Source of the DNA: an uncultured Phycisphaera sp.
GTDB taxonomy: Bacteria > Planctomycetota > Phycisphaerae > Phycisphaerales > SM1A02
Length of the DNA: 13,442 nucleotides
Reading direction: 5' to 3'
NCBI GenBank assembly: GCA_937911845.1
Contig: CALDQF010000106.1
Span: 1 to 13,442 of the forward strand
Shown: positions 6,841 through 13,442 of the stretch, piece by piece
Layout: each line of letters opens with the position of its first letter
How positions within the stretch are numbered: the stretch's first letter is position 1
Notes under the pieces: model-generated
What the model saw: only the letters and a program-made list of their open reading frames with translations
What the model was told of the DNA's origin: nothing
The model's database searches: none
Made by a program: the position numbers and the translations under genes

Positions 6841-8070
6841 CTATGTGCCTCGACCACCGATCTCTTTGGCTTTTGCGGTTCCAAGCTGTTTGGCGGCCGC
6901 ATCTGTGATGGCCTCAAACGCGCTCGGTCGATCACCTGCGACCGCTTGCTCGCCAACGTGCAGTGTTTGGGTTGGGAAGGCAAATTCAACGCCAAGTCCT
7001 TGGGCCAAGCGCAGAATGTCCAGCATCAATTCGTGCCTTCCACGCAGCTCATCGGCCCAAGTCTCGCAGTCAAAAAACATATACAAGAGCACGTTCAAGC
7101 TGGAGTCACCAAAAGTGTTGAGTTCGACGTAGCACACATCCTTGCGTGTGTCGACACGATCCATAACGAGTGCTTTTACTCCACTGCAAAAAGCCTCGAT
7201 TTGTTCAGGGGTTGACTCGTAACGTAGGCCAAGATTCGCTTTGAATCTTCGATAGTTCCGTTCACCGTAGTTGTCGACGATGGCGGTGGTCAATTTTGCG
7301 TTCGGAATGCTGACCAAAGAGTTGTAGAAGGTTCGAACGCGCGTGGAACGAAGGCCGACCTCTTCGACGGACCCATCTACACCGTCAATCTGGATCCAAT
7401 CGCCCACCGAAAACGGGCGGTCCAAAACGACCGTGACCGATCCGAACAAGTTCTCCAGAGTGTTTTGCGCGGCAAATGCAAAGCCGATACCGCCTACCCC
7501 AAGTGCGCCAAGCAACGGAGTGATGTGCAAACCGAGGAGCGGCGCAAGGTTGACGGCTCCCATGGCGATCACCAAGACCTTGAGGGTCTTGCGGCCAAGG
7601 GGGACCAAGATGTCGTCAAGTGAGCTTTCAGTCGATCCTGCTTTTTTGGTCGCCCATGCGCCCAATGCGTCGACGCCCCGGAACCCCGCAAGTGTTCCTG
7701 CAAGGACCATGAACACACGTGCCCCGCCTTCAAAAACTTGAAGAACTGTCCCCTCAAAAGACAAGAACGGCAAGAGTCGGCTCCAGACAAATCCGGCGAC
7801 GGCCAGGCCAACAGCACTGATCAGTTTTCGCTGAATCTCAACTTCGCCCCCAAGCAGTTTGCCAAGCACGCGGTCCAGCAAAGATTTGATCAGCAACTGT
7901 CCCACCAGCCCCAAGAAGACGACCAAGGCGAGGCCAACCCATTGCCATGCAGCAACATTCAAGAAGGTGGTGTCCGGAAGCCAACTCAACCAATCTTGGA
8001 GAAAGACAAAAGAGAAGGCTTCATCAGCAGCTGGGGCAGGGATGTCCGAAGTTTGATCGGTGCTTTGCAT
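6841..8070 (-). CDS. MscS-family small-conductance mechanosensitive channel
   Basis: The product is 409 residues, in the range of MscS relatives larger than the 286-residue E. coli protein. A polar N-terminus is followed by hydrophobic segments at about 38-61, 83-103, 117-140 and 162-181, then the pore helix and hinge (183-211) with the Gly/Ala-rich GALGVGGIGFAFAAQ pattern. The beta domain begins with the DRPFSVGDWIQIDG signature (217-230), and the RTFYNSLVSIPNAKL segment (246-260) is typical. The C-terminal domain is cytoplasmic. Such channels open on membrane tension and let ions and small solutes leave during hypo-osmotic shock. The gene is 26 bp downstream of the KamA-family gene and 19 bp upstream of the phosphoesterase gene, so cotranscription is likely. 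No Shine-Dalgarno precedes ATG 8070, but a -10-like box does (8077-8082), so it may also have its own start. Confidence 0.93.
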   Translation of the reverse strand: MQSTDQTSDIPAPAADEAFSFVFLQDWLSWLPDTTFLNVAAWQWVGLALVVFLGLVGQLLIKSLLDRVLGKLLGGEVEIQRKLISAVGLAVAGFVWSRLLPFLSFEGTVLQVFEGGARVFMVLAGTLAGFRGVDALGAWATKKAGSTESSLDDILVPLGRKTLKVLVIAMGAVNLAPLLGLHITPLLGALGVGGIGFAFAAQNTLENLFGSVTVVLDRPFSVGDWIQIDGVDGSVEEVGLRSTRVRTFYNSLVSIPNAKLTTAIVDNYGERNYRRFKANLGLRYESTPEQIEAFCSGVKALVMDRVDTRKDVCYVELNTFGDSSLNVLLYMFFDCETWADELRGRHELMLDILRLAQGLGVEFAFPTQTLHVGEQAVAGDRPSAFEAITDAAAKQLGTAKAKEIGGRGT

Positions 8071-8076
8071 GCCCAG

Positions 8077-8082
8077 ATTCTA
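8077..8082 (-). promoter_or_regulatory. Candidate -10 box for an internal leaderless MscS promoter
   Basis: On the minus strand TAGAAT (5 of 6 to TATAAT) lies 6 nt before the ATG at 8070, inside the 26-bp gap after the KamA-family gene. A TGAC core about 19 nt upstream could be a poor -35. There is no Shine-Dalgarno, which fits a leaderless start. Confidence 0.42.
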
Positions 8083-8096
8083 CGGGTGAAGGGGCC

Positions 8097-9491
8097 TTAT
8101 TCGTCAGAACTGCTCACGGTGAGCTGGATTCCTTCTTCCGAGAGTGAGTCGGAATCCCAATTTCCGGGCCAGAACTTCGCGTCTGCTTCGGTGAGGGGTT
8201 CGAGCTCGTCAAACCATGAGGCCGTCGCGCTGTATTTGGCAAAGAAAGGCCGCCGAACCATTTCAGGGTTCCGGCACTGCAAGTACTCCAAAGCAAGTGC
8301 TTTGCCGCCGGCGAGGTCTACTGGGCCCAAGACATGCACTTTTCCAGGGAACGCGCTCATGGACGGTCCGCGGACGGTCCGGCAGATTCCAGACAGATTT
8401 CGGTAAGCCTCTCGGAAGATGTTCCAGACATTCACCAGTGGGAGTTCAAACCACTTCTTTGGACCCGTATCCCGTTCCACAAACATGTAGTACGGGATGA
8501 GTCCTTGGTCGGCCCCTTCCCGCCACATGTCTTTCCAGATGGCCGCGTCGTCATTGACGTGCCGAATGACAGGGCTTTGCATTCGGATGTTGGCGCCGGT
8601 GCTTCGGATGCGCCGTATGGCTTCACGCGAGACATCGGTCTTTAGTTCCACCCCGTGGGAGTAGTGGCCCATGATGCCGAGGGTGCGTCCACTCTTGACC
8701 ACATCTTCAAAGAGACGCAGGACATCATCAGCGTCGGCGTCACTGACATAGCGCTGTGGCCAGTAGGCCACGCTCTTGGTGCCAATGCGGATGGTTCGAA
8801 TGTGTTCCAGTTCTGGGTCTTCCAAAATGGGCCGGATGTACCGCTCCAGAACTTTGGATTTCATCACCATGGGATCGCCGCCGGTGAACAGAACATCGCT
8901 GACTTCAGGGTGCTGTCGCAGGTACCGCAACAATTGATCCACTTCTTTGTTGGCGAATTTGAGGTCTTCGTCCCCAATGAACTGGGCCCAGCGGAAGCAG
9001 AAGGTGCAATAGGCGTGGCAAGTTTGTCCGTGCGCGGGGAAGAAAAGAACGGTCTCTCGGTATTTGTGCTGCAGCCCGGGGACAGGTTCGCCATCGACCT
9101 GGGGCACATTGTGGGTCATTTGCCCGGCGGGGTGAGGGTTGAGTCGGTTGCGGATGCGTTCGACCGCCGCATTGATTTCTGGCTTCCCGGCTTCGCTACG
9201 CACCAAATCGCGAACTTCGTTGAACTCGTCTTCTTCCAGCATTCCTGAGCGAGGGAAGACCAAGTTAAAGATGGGGTCATTCGGCAAGTTGTTCCAGTCG
9301 ATCAACTCGTCCATCACGTATTTGTTGGTTCGGAATGGCAACACCAGTGAAAGAACCTCAATGCCTTCACGAAGTTCAGGGTCTAAGCTTGCCCACTGGT
9401 GGGTCTTCTCCACGTTGGAGCGAGTGACGGCTTGGAATTTTGGTGCTGGATTTTGTGTCGATTGGATCATGTTCTTGGGAGCGTGCTGCAC
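8097..9491 (-). CDS. KamA-family radical SAM protein (lysine 2,3-aminomutase-like)
   Basis: The product is 464 residues from GTG 9491; ATG 9470 is an alternative, and neither has a Shine-Dalgarno. The radical SAM cluster motif CHAYCTFC gives C158, C162 and C165, followed by FTGGDP (202-207). The order and the VND segment (312-314) match lysine 2,3-aminomutase, which moves an amino group using PLP and SAM. A Lys in DLAGGK (K397) probably corresponds to the PLP-binding Lys of the PGGGGK motif, but the spacing to the preceding Asp is two residues shorter. The C-terminal CxCxxC zinc ligands of clostridial aminomutase are absent, and the C-terminus has its own conserved-looking ALEYLQCRNPEMV segment. 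It is therefore a family member with uncertain substrate: lysine, another amino acid, or a protein-bound lysine as for EpmB, although EpmB is shorter and no EF-P gene is nearby. It is probably first gene of the minus-strand operon. Confidence 0.85.
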   Translation of the reverse strand: MQHAPKNMIQSTQNPAPKFQAVTRSNVEKTHQWASLDPELREGIEVLSLVLPFRTNKYVMDELIDWNNLPNDPIFNLVFPRSGMLEEDEFNEVRDLVRSEAGKPEINAAVERIRNRLNPHPAGQMTHNVPQVDGEPVPGLQHKYRETVLFFPAHGQTCHAYCTFCFRWAQFIGDEDLKFANKEVDQLLRYLRQHPEVSDVLFTGGDPMVMKSKVLERYIRPILEDPELEHIRTIRIGTKSVAYWPQRYVSDADADDVLRLFEDVVKSGRTLGIMGHYSHGVELKTDVSREAIRRIRSTGANIRMQSPVIRHVNDDAAIWKDMWREGADQGLIPYYMFVERDTGPKKWFELPLVNVWNIFREAYRNLSGICRTVRGPSMSAFPGKVHVLGPVDLAGGKALALEYLQCRNPEMVRRPFFAKYSATASWFDELEPLTEADAKFWPGNWDSDSLSEEGIQLTVSSSDE

Positions 9492-9723
9492 AAAGGGGCC
9501 GCGAAGGACACGGTCCGCTTAGCTGGATCTTCAAAGGTGCACCACAGGACCGCCCTAGATGCAGGTTGGACCTTATTGGTCCAAAGAGACCGGGCAAAAC
9601 CTCTAAAAGGGAACACCGGCCGGAACAGTCGAGTGTAATAGAATCAGTGAAATTTGGTTACTAACGAACAGGGATTCTTGTTTTACGCCAAAAAATGTCC
9701 CGATTGCTCTTGATTAACGTCGA
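9492..9723 (-). other. Intergenic region, probable promoter region of the KamA-MscS-phosphoesterase-MFS operon
   Basis: These 232 bp between the NSS symporter and the KamA-family gene contain no convincing coding frame and no tRNA. The side near the symporter is A+T richer (about 9640-9720) and the side near KamA is G+C richer, as expected for a promoter followed by a leader. No -35/-10 pair is convincing. One clear inverted repeat lies at 9566-9584. No intrinsic terminator for the symporter gene is evident. Confidence 0.45.
9566..9584. repeat. Perfect 7-bp inverted repeat upstream of the KamA-family gene
   Basis: TTGGACC (9566-9572) and GGTCCAA (9578-9584) are separated by a 5-nt TTATT. It lies about 75 nt upstream of the KamA-family start. 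It could be an operator for a dimeric regulator or a leader hairpin; no T-tract follows on either strand, so it is not a standard terminator. Confidence 0.45.
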
Positions 9724-11085
9724 TCAGGTCAGTGCGAGCACACCGATCGCATTCAAGAAGATGGCCACAATGGCCACGGGGGCCAACACCTTGACCAAAA
9801 AGCGGAATGGCCCCAAGAGCCATGGGGCACTTTGGAACGCTTCATCCAACACTTCGCGGCGTAGGCGGTACCCGACAAACAGAGCCACGCCAAGGCCGCC
9901 CAGCGGCAAGATCCAGTTGGACACGATGTAGTCCACGTCGTCCAGCCAACCTTCAAATCGAGGGATTCCTGTTGGATCTTCTCCAATGGCTGCCGGAAGA
10001 CCAAGAAGCAAAATAAACAGTCCTGCCGCGATGGTGGCACTGATGCGCTGCCACCCCAGCTCATCAATCAAAAAGGCACACGGCACTTCAAGCAAAGAGA
10101 TCGCACTGGTTAGGGCCGCAAAGAACAACAGGCCGAAGAACAGGACGCCCCAAATAGCGCCTCCAGGCAACTGCTCCAAGGCAATAGGAACGTTGGCAAA
10201 TACCAGGCCGGGACCTCCGGCGGGATCAAGCCCAAAACTGAAGGTGATCGGGAAGACCATCAAGCAGGCCATGATGGCAATCAGCGTGTCGGCTCCAGCA
10301 ATAAAGATGGATGTCCCCACGACGTCTTCTTTCTTCGACAGGTATGAGCCGTACGTCAACATGGTGCCGATGCCAATCCCCACGCTAAAGAAAGCGTGTC
10401 CAAGTGCTTCAAGCATGCCGCTGGCGGTGAGTTCATCGAATCGGGGTGCAAACACGAACGACAGCGCCTCACCGAATCCATCCAACATGATGCCGCGGCC
10501 AATGATCAACACCATGACCAGAGCCAAGACGGGCATCAGTACTTTGGCCGCACGCTCGATACCGCTTCGAACTCCACCGATGACCAAGGCAATACAGCAG
10601 AGCATGAACACGCCATGCCAACCACCAGAGGTGGTCGCGCTGGTGGCGGTTTTACCAATCACTCCGGCAATTTCATCAGAGCCTTCGGGCATGCCGCCAC
10701 TGATGTACAGCCAAGCGTAATGGATGGTCCAGCCACCAATGACCGCGTAGTACGACAGAAGCACCGTAGCTCCGATGAGACCCAAAATGCCCACCGAGCT
10801 CCAGGCGGTACCGCGTCCGGCCAGAGCAGGGAACGCCCCGACCGCTCCTTTTTGACTGGCTCGACCAATCAAAATCTCGGCAATCAGAATTGGCGCGGCG
10901 ATCAACAGAATGCAGAGCAAGTACACCAGCACAAATGCCCCACCCCCGTTTTCGCCAGTGATATAAGGGAATTTCCAAATATTTCCGAGTCCAATCGAAC
11001 TTCCTGCGGCCGCGGCAATAAAGCCAAGCCGGCCACTCCATTGTCCACGAGAGGATTGGGATTCGTTTGGGGTATCGGTGGTCAT
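9724..11085 (-). CDS. Neurotransmitter:sodium symporter (NSS/SNF) family amino-acid transporter
   Basis: The product is 453 residues with about 11 hydrophobic segments, the usual size of bacterial MhsT/LeuT-type symporters. The family signature is clear at residues about 18-52: GRLGFIAAAAGSSIGLGNIW, then KFPYITGENGGGAFVLVYL, which forms the unwound TM1 with Na+ and substrate contacts. SYYAVIGGW (about 110-118) marks TM3, and the TM6 region is GHAFFSVGIGIGTMLTYGSYL. Members import amino acids or related amines with Na+. The Na+ coupling suits a marine host, but substrate cannot be assigned from sequence. The ATG at 11085 has an AGGAG at 5-nt spacing. The gene diverges from asnB across 50 bp, and is followed after 232 bp by the KamA operon on the same strand. 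Confidence 0.93.
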   Translation of the reverse strand: MTTDTPNESQSSRGQWSGRLGFIAAAAGSSIGLGNIWKFPYITGENGGGAFVLVYLLCILLIAAPILIAEILIGRASQKGAVGAFPALAGRGTAWSSVGILGLIGATVLLSYYAVIGGWTIHYAWLYISGGMPEGSDEIAGVIGKTATSATTSGGWHGVFMLCCIALVIGGVRSGIERAAKVLMPVLALVMVLIIGRGIMLDGFGEALSFVFAPRFDELTASGMLEALGHAFFSVGIGIGTMLTYGSYLSKKEDVVGTSIFIAGADTLIAIMACLMVFPITFSFGLDPAGGPGLVFANVPIALEQLPGGAIWGVLFFGLLFFAALTSAISLLEVPCAFLIDELGWQRISATIAAGLFILLLGLPAAIGEDPTGIPRFEGWLDDVDYIVSNWILPLGGLGVALFVGYRLRREVLDEAFQSAPWLLGPFRFLVKVLAPVAIVAIFLNAIGVLALT

Positions 11086-11090
11086 GCAAA

Positions 11091-11095
11091 CTCCT
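11091..11095 (-). promoter_or_regulatory. Shine-Dalgarno AGGAG of the NSS symporter gene
   Basis: AGGAG with a 5-nt spacer precedes the ATG at 11085. It is the best ribosome binding site in the window and fixes this start. Confidence 0.75.
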
Positions 11096-11121
11096 GGAAA
11101 CGATTGGACCCTAACCGCCCG

Positions 11122-11127
11122 TAGACT
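11122..11127 (+). promoter_or_regulatory. Candidate -10 box for a leaderless asnB transcript
   Basis: TAGACT (fits TANNNT) lies 8 nt before the ATG at 11136, and no Shine-Dalgarno is visible. The asnB start is fixed by the catalytic Cys2, so the lack of a ribosome site is real. A TTGGAC at 11104-11109 is too close (12 nt) to serve as a normal -35. Confidence 0.35.
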
Positions 11128-11135
11128 CTGCCGCC

Positions 11136-12902
11136 ATGTGCGGCATCGTTGGATTTATTACACGTCCCGAGAAGGGCCCAGACCTGGCGGCCGCAATGCA
11201 TCGTCCACTTCTTGCCATGGCCCCTCGGGGTCCGGACGATGAAGGTGTTTGGATTGATCCCATGGCGGGCATTGCGTTGGGTGCAAGGCGCTTGGCGGTG
11301 ACTGATCTGTCGAATGATGCCCAGCAGCCCATGGTCAGCGCCAACGGTCGTTGGCACGTGGTGTTCAATGGCCACATTGCGGGCCACCAGGTTCTGCGAA
11401 AAAGATTCTTGGCTGCCCAACCCGTGCCGTCACACGGTGACACAGCCACGCTGGTCTCCCTAATCAGCGAGATGGGCTTTGCCGAGGTCCTCCCGCTGTT
11501 GGAAGGTCAGTTTGCGATTGCCGCTTGGGACGCGTATACGGAGACGTTGCATCTCGCCCGAGACCGTTTCGGGGTGCGTCCTTTGGTGTACGGATCGACC
11601 TCGGAAGGCTTCGGCTTTGCCTCGACGCTTCGGGCTTGGTCTTTGTTGCCAGGCGTCGATCTTCGTTTGGACCCGCGTGCCAAAGACATTTTTTCCAGCT
11701 TTGGCTGGGTGCCTGCACCCATGACCATCTACGGACAAGCCCGATCGGTATTACCGGGAGAGCACCTGGAAGTTCGAGGCAACGGTCAGGTCGAACAGGA
11801 GATGTGGTGGAGCGAGTCCGCGGCCGTTGAATTGGCCAAAGACCAATCGATCGGTGCCGATGCGATCGAAGCCATCATCGATGCCAGCATTCGCGAGCAA
11901 CTTGAAGCGGAACGGGGGGTAGGCTTGTTCCTTTCCGGTGGGATTGATTCGTCGGTCATCGCTTCGTCTCCCGCTGTTCGAGAAGCAGCACTCCCGGCCT
12001 TTGTGGCGACCTTTCCAGATGCGGAATGCTTCGATGAATCACATCACGCGCAAAGTGTTGCAGAATCCTGTGGTTTGCCGCTCACCAAGATCAAGATGAC
12101 CGACGACCGGATCCAAGAAGCAGCCAGTCGACTTGGCTCTGCATACGACGAGCCATTCGCAGATGCATCGGCCTTGCCCACGCTCGCGTTGACCAAAGAA
12201 GTTGCCCAGCACTGCACGGTGGCGCTGTCGGGCGATGGTGGGGATGAATTGTTTGGCGGGTACCGCCGCCATTCGGTACTGACACTGCGCGCCGCGTTGC
12301 CAAGACCCTTGAGGTTCTTGGCCGGATTCTTGGGTGGCCGGTTGGGTGAGGCCCTCCGATCACCCACCGATCACGAAGCATGGGCGACTTTGGTTCGCAT
12401 GCATCCGGGTTGGGATGGCATGGATGATCCCATTGGGGATGTGGGCGGCTTGGCGGGTGCGTTGCGTCGCGACACACGCTTGGCGTTGCCCGGTGATTTG
12501 TTGGTCAAGATGGATCGGGCGGCCATGGATTCGGCCTTGGAAGTCCGCACCCCGTTCTTGAACGAAGCGGTCCACGCCGCCGCCTGGTCTTTGCGTAATG
12601 GACAAAGAAAACCGCCGACCACGGGTGCGGGCAAACCCATGTTGCGTCAGTTGTTGAAAACGCGAGTTCCGGGGATCGGTTTTGACCGACGAAAGCAAGG
12701 CTTTGCAGCACCACTTGGTGACTGGCTTCGAGGTCCACTTCGACAGTGGGTTCAAAGTCTCCCGCTGGAGCCCATTGCTCACTTGGGAGATCCCAATGAG
12801 CATTTGCAATCTGTTTGGTCGGGTGATGATCAGAAGCTGCCCCAGTTGTGGTTGTGCATCACTTTTGCTGCGTGGAGCGCTCACAACAGATCCATGTCTT
12901 GA
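11136..12902 (+). CDS. asnB: Glutamine-hydrolysing asparagine synthetase
   Basis: The product is 588 residues. The N-terminus MCGIVGF supplies the class II amidotransferase nucleophile Cys2 after Met removal, which fixes the start. RGPDDEG (31-37) and the Arg pair at 51-52 are present. The ATP-pyrophosphatase half carries SGGIDSS (267-273) and SGDGGDELFGGY (365-376), with a later Lys in the FDRRKQGF segment. The enzyme makes Asn from Asp, ATP and Gln in the cytoplasm. The SGDGGDELFGGY and DEPFADASALP forms resemble the longer AsnB branch often found in polysaccharide and exosortase gene clusters, so an amide transfer to another acceptor is possible. In the glutaminase half NGEIYN is replaced by NGHIAG (78-83) and the usual SDTE by GDTA (101-104), so a Glu expected to contact Gln is His80. 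The gene diverges from the NSS symporter gene. Confidence 0.92.
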   Translation: MCGIVGFITRPEKGPDLAAAMHRPLLAMAPRGPDDEGVWIDPMAGIALGARRLAVTDLSNDAQQPMVSANGRWHVVFNGHIAGHQVLRKRFLAAQPVPSHGDTATLVSLISEMGFAEVLPLLEGQFAIAAWDAYTETLHLARDRFGVRPLVYGSTSEGFGFASTLRAWSLLPGVDLRLDPRAKDIFSSFGWVPAPMTIYGQARSVLPGEHLEVRGNGQVEQEMWWSESAAVELAKDQSIGADAIEAIIDASIREQLEAERGVGLFLSGGIDSSVIASSPAVREAALPAFVATFPDAECFDESHHAQSVAESCGLPLTKIKMTDDRIQEAASRLGSAYDEPFADASALPTLALTKEVAQHCTVALSGDGGDELFGGYRRHSVLTLRAALPRPLRFLAGFLGGRLGEALRSPTDHEAWATLVRMHPGWDGMDDPIGDVGGLAGALRRDTRLALPGDLLVKMDRAAMDSALEVRTPFLNEAVHAAAWSLRNGQRKPPTTGAGKPMLRQLLKTRVPGIGFDRRKQGFAAPLGDWLRGPLRQWVQSLPLEPIAHLGDPNEHLQSVWSGDDQKLPQLWLCITFAAWSAHNRSMS

Positions 12903-12942
12903 TTCTCGAGATTCGGTCACGTCAGGATCGAGCCAACACTGG

Positions 12943-12948
12943 CATACT
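12943..12948 (+). promoter_or_regulatory. Weak -10-like box before the small membrane-protein gene
   Basis: CATACT (4 of 6 to TATAAT) lies 6 nt before the ATG at 12955. The GATGGA between them is too close to the ATG to act as a Shine-Dalgarno. Support is weak: the first base is not T and no -35 is seen. Confidence 0.22.
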
Positions 12949-12954
12949 GATGGA

Positions 12955-13404
12955 ATGGAATCTCTTGAAAACCCTGTTTATGGCTCCGAGACTCCACGGC
13001 GAACAACCAACAGCTTTGGTCTGACCTCCATGCTCCTCGGTTTTTTCAATATCGCTTTGCTTTTGATTGCGCTGGTCTCATTCATTGGAATGATGTCCGC
13101 AGTGAACTCGGCGAATGGGGTCACTTTTCAGGACTACGAGGTGTTGGGAGAAGAAGAGATTGAGACGATGTTCAGCGAGGATGCAGAGGCTGAAGCACCT
13201 GTGGCGTCCATGGTCGCGGGCCTGGCGGGGTGTTTGTCCGCACCCGTCATGCTAATTGGATCCATCTTGGGATTCGTGGGCTTGATGCAATCCAACGCGC
13301 CAAAGATGGGATCGATTCTGGGATTGGTCCTCAATTTGCCACTGTTGCTGATTTGTGGCTGTGGCATGTTTCTGGCAATCATGCTTCCCAGCATCATGAT
13401 GTAG
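12955..13404 (+). CDS. Small three-helix membrane protein, DUF4190-like
   Basis: The product is 149 residues and is not a recognised enzyme. A polar N-terminus of about 20 residues is followed by three hydrophobic segments: residues about 22-46, 83-110 and 116-143. A strongly acidic loop (about 59-78, rich in Glu and Asp) lies between the first and second. The Gly-rich second and third helices and the small size resemble DUF4190-type membrane proteins, which are often annotated only as such. The ATG at 12955 is chosen because the frame upstream of it overlaps asnB and has no membrane-protein character. The gene lies 52 bp after asnB on the same strand and may be read from its own promoter or through from asnB. 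Function is unknown. Confidence 0.72.
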   Translation: MESLENPVYGSETPRRTTNSFGLTSMLLGFFNIALLLIALVSFIGMMSAVNSANGVTFQDYEVLGEEEIETMFSEDAEAEAPVASMVAGLAGCLSAPVMLIGSILGFVGLMQSNAPKMGSILGLVLNLPLLLICGCGMFLAIMLPSIMM

Positions 13405-13410
13405 GCCCGA

Positions 13411-13441
13411 CCGCCGCTCGAACTTTGGTGCTACGAGGCGG
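13411..13441 (+). terminator. Hairpin after the small membrane-protein gene, cut by the window edge
   Basis: CTCG (13417-13420) pairs with CGAG (13434-13437), and CCGC (13411-13414) with GCGG (13438-13441), leaving a 2-nt bulge and a 13-nt loop. It sits 6 nt after the stop codon, a good place for a terminator. Any T-tract would lie beyond the window, so the call is tentative. Confidence 0.35.
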
Positions 13442-13442
13442 G

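Noticed and set aside
8361..8380. Tandem 9-bp GGACGGTCC repeat with 11-bp period.
   Set aside because: It lies inside the KamA-family coding frame and encodes a normal-looking Arg-Thr-Val-Arg-Gly-Pro segment; two copies are probably chance.
9721..9749. Bulged stem-loop over the stop codon of the NSS symporter gene (CGATC/GATCG ends, CTCG loop) as a terminator.
   Set aside because: It has two bulges, lies partly in coding sequence, and the nearest T-run on the minus strand is about 25 nt further on, so it does not fit an intrinsic terminator.
9986..10720. Open plus-strand frame of about 244 codons opposite the NSS symporter gene.
   Set aside because: It mirrors the symporter codons, giving Pro-, Thr- and Ser-rich low-complexity protein, and has no ribosome site.
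12682..12954. Possible upstream extension of the small membrane-protein gene into asnB, including a Cys-rich CPSCGCAS segment.
   Set aside because: This part overlaps the conserved asnB C-terminus in another frame; the membrane protein is complete from ATG 12955.
1..13442. Defence island, prophage, transposon, CRISPR array, or tRNA/attachment site.
   Set aside because: No transposase, integrase, regularly spaced repeat, or tRNA-like cloverleaf was seen, and the single nuclease domain at the left edge has the RecB/AddA repair-type form.

Overview
The window looks like chromosomal DNA from a free-living, probably marine, bacterium of the Planctomycetota or a relative. This is inferred from gene content: an exported Cys-type sulfatase, a purple-acid-phosphatase-like metallophosphoesterase with extra C-terminal sequence, an LpoB plus COG3014-type lipoprotein pair, a Na+-dependent NSS transporter, and several genes without Shine-Dalgarno sequences. 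There are no tRNA or rRNA genes, insertion sequences, phage genes or CRISPR arrays. Base composition looks even and moderately G+C rich, with no obvious island.

Layout. (1) Positions 1-426 hold the 3' end of a RecB/AddA-type nuclease domain, probably the tail of a UvrD/AddA-like helicase-nuclease that begins outside the window. (2) Positions 499-2498 hold two overlapping lipoprotein genes, a COG3014-like protein and an LpoB-like penicillin-binding-protein activator, closed by a perfect intrinsic terminator at 2521-2552. (3) Positions 2553-3962 encode a secreted sulfatase whose start codon touches the terminator T-tract. (4) On the minus strand, read from 9491 down to 3901, four closely packed genes form a likely operon: a KamA-family radical SAM protein, an MscS channel, a metallophosphoesterase, and an AmpG/PAT-like MFS transporter. 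The MFS gene overlaps the convergent sulfatase gene by 62 bp. (5) Upstream on the same strand, after a 232-bp gap, lies an NSS sodium symporter (11085-9724). It diverges across 50 bp from an asparagine synthetase (11136-12902). (6) Positions 12955-13404 encode a small membrane protein, followed by a hairpin cut by the window edge.

How the genes may work together. The lipoprotein pair probably acts at the outer membrane in peptidoglycan synthesis. The sulfatase and phosphoesterase fit scavenging of sulfate and phosphate esters. NSS transporter, asparagine synthetase, KamA-family enzyme and MscS channel are compatible with an amino-acid and osmolyte theme, since KamA enzymes can make beta-amino acids and MscS channels release solutes, but this is inference from order only. 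Most genes belong to known families. The points most worth a second look are the KamA-MscS operon with an atypical KamA, the sulfatase start built onto a terminator, recurring -10-like boxes 6-8 nt upstream of start codons (possible leaderless transcripts), and altered glutaminase residues in the asparagine synthetase.
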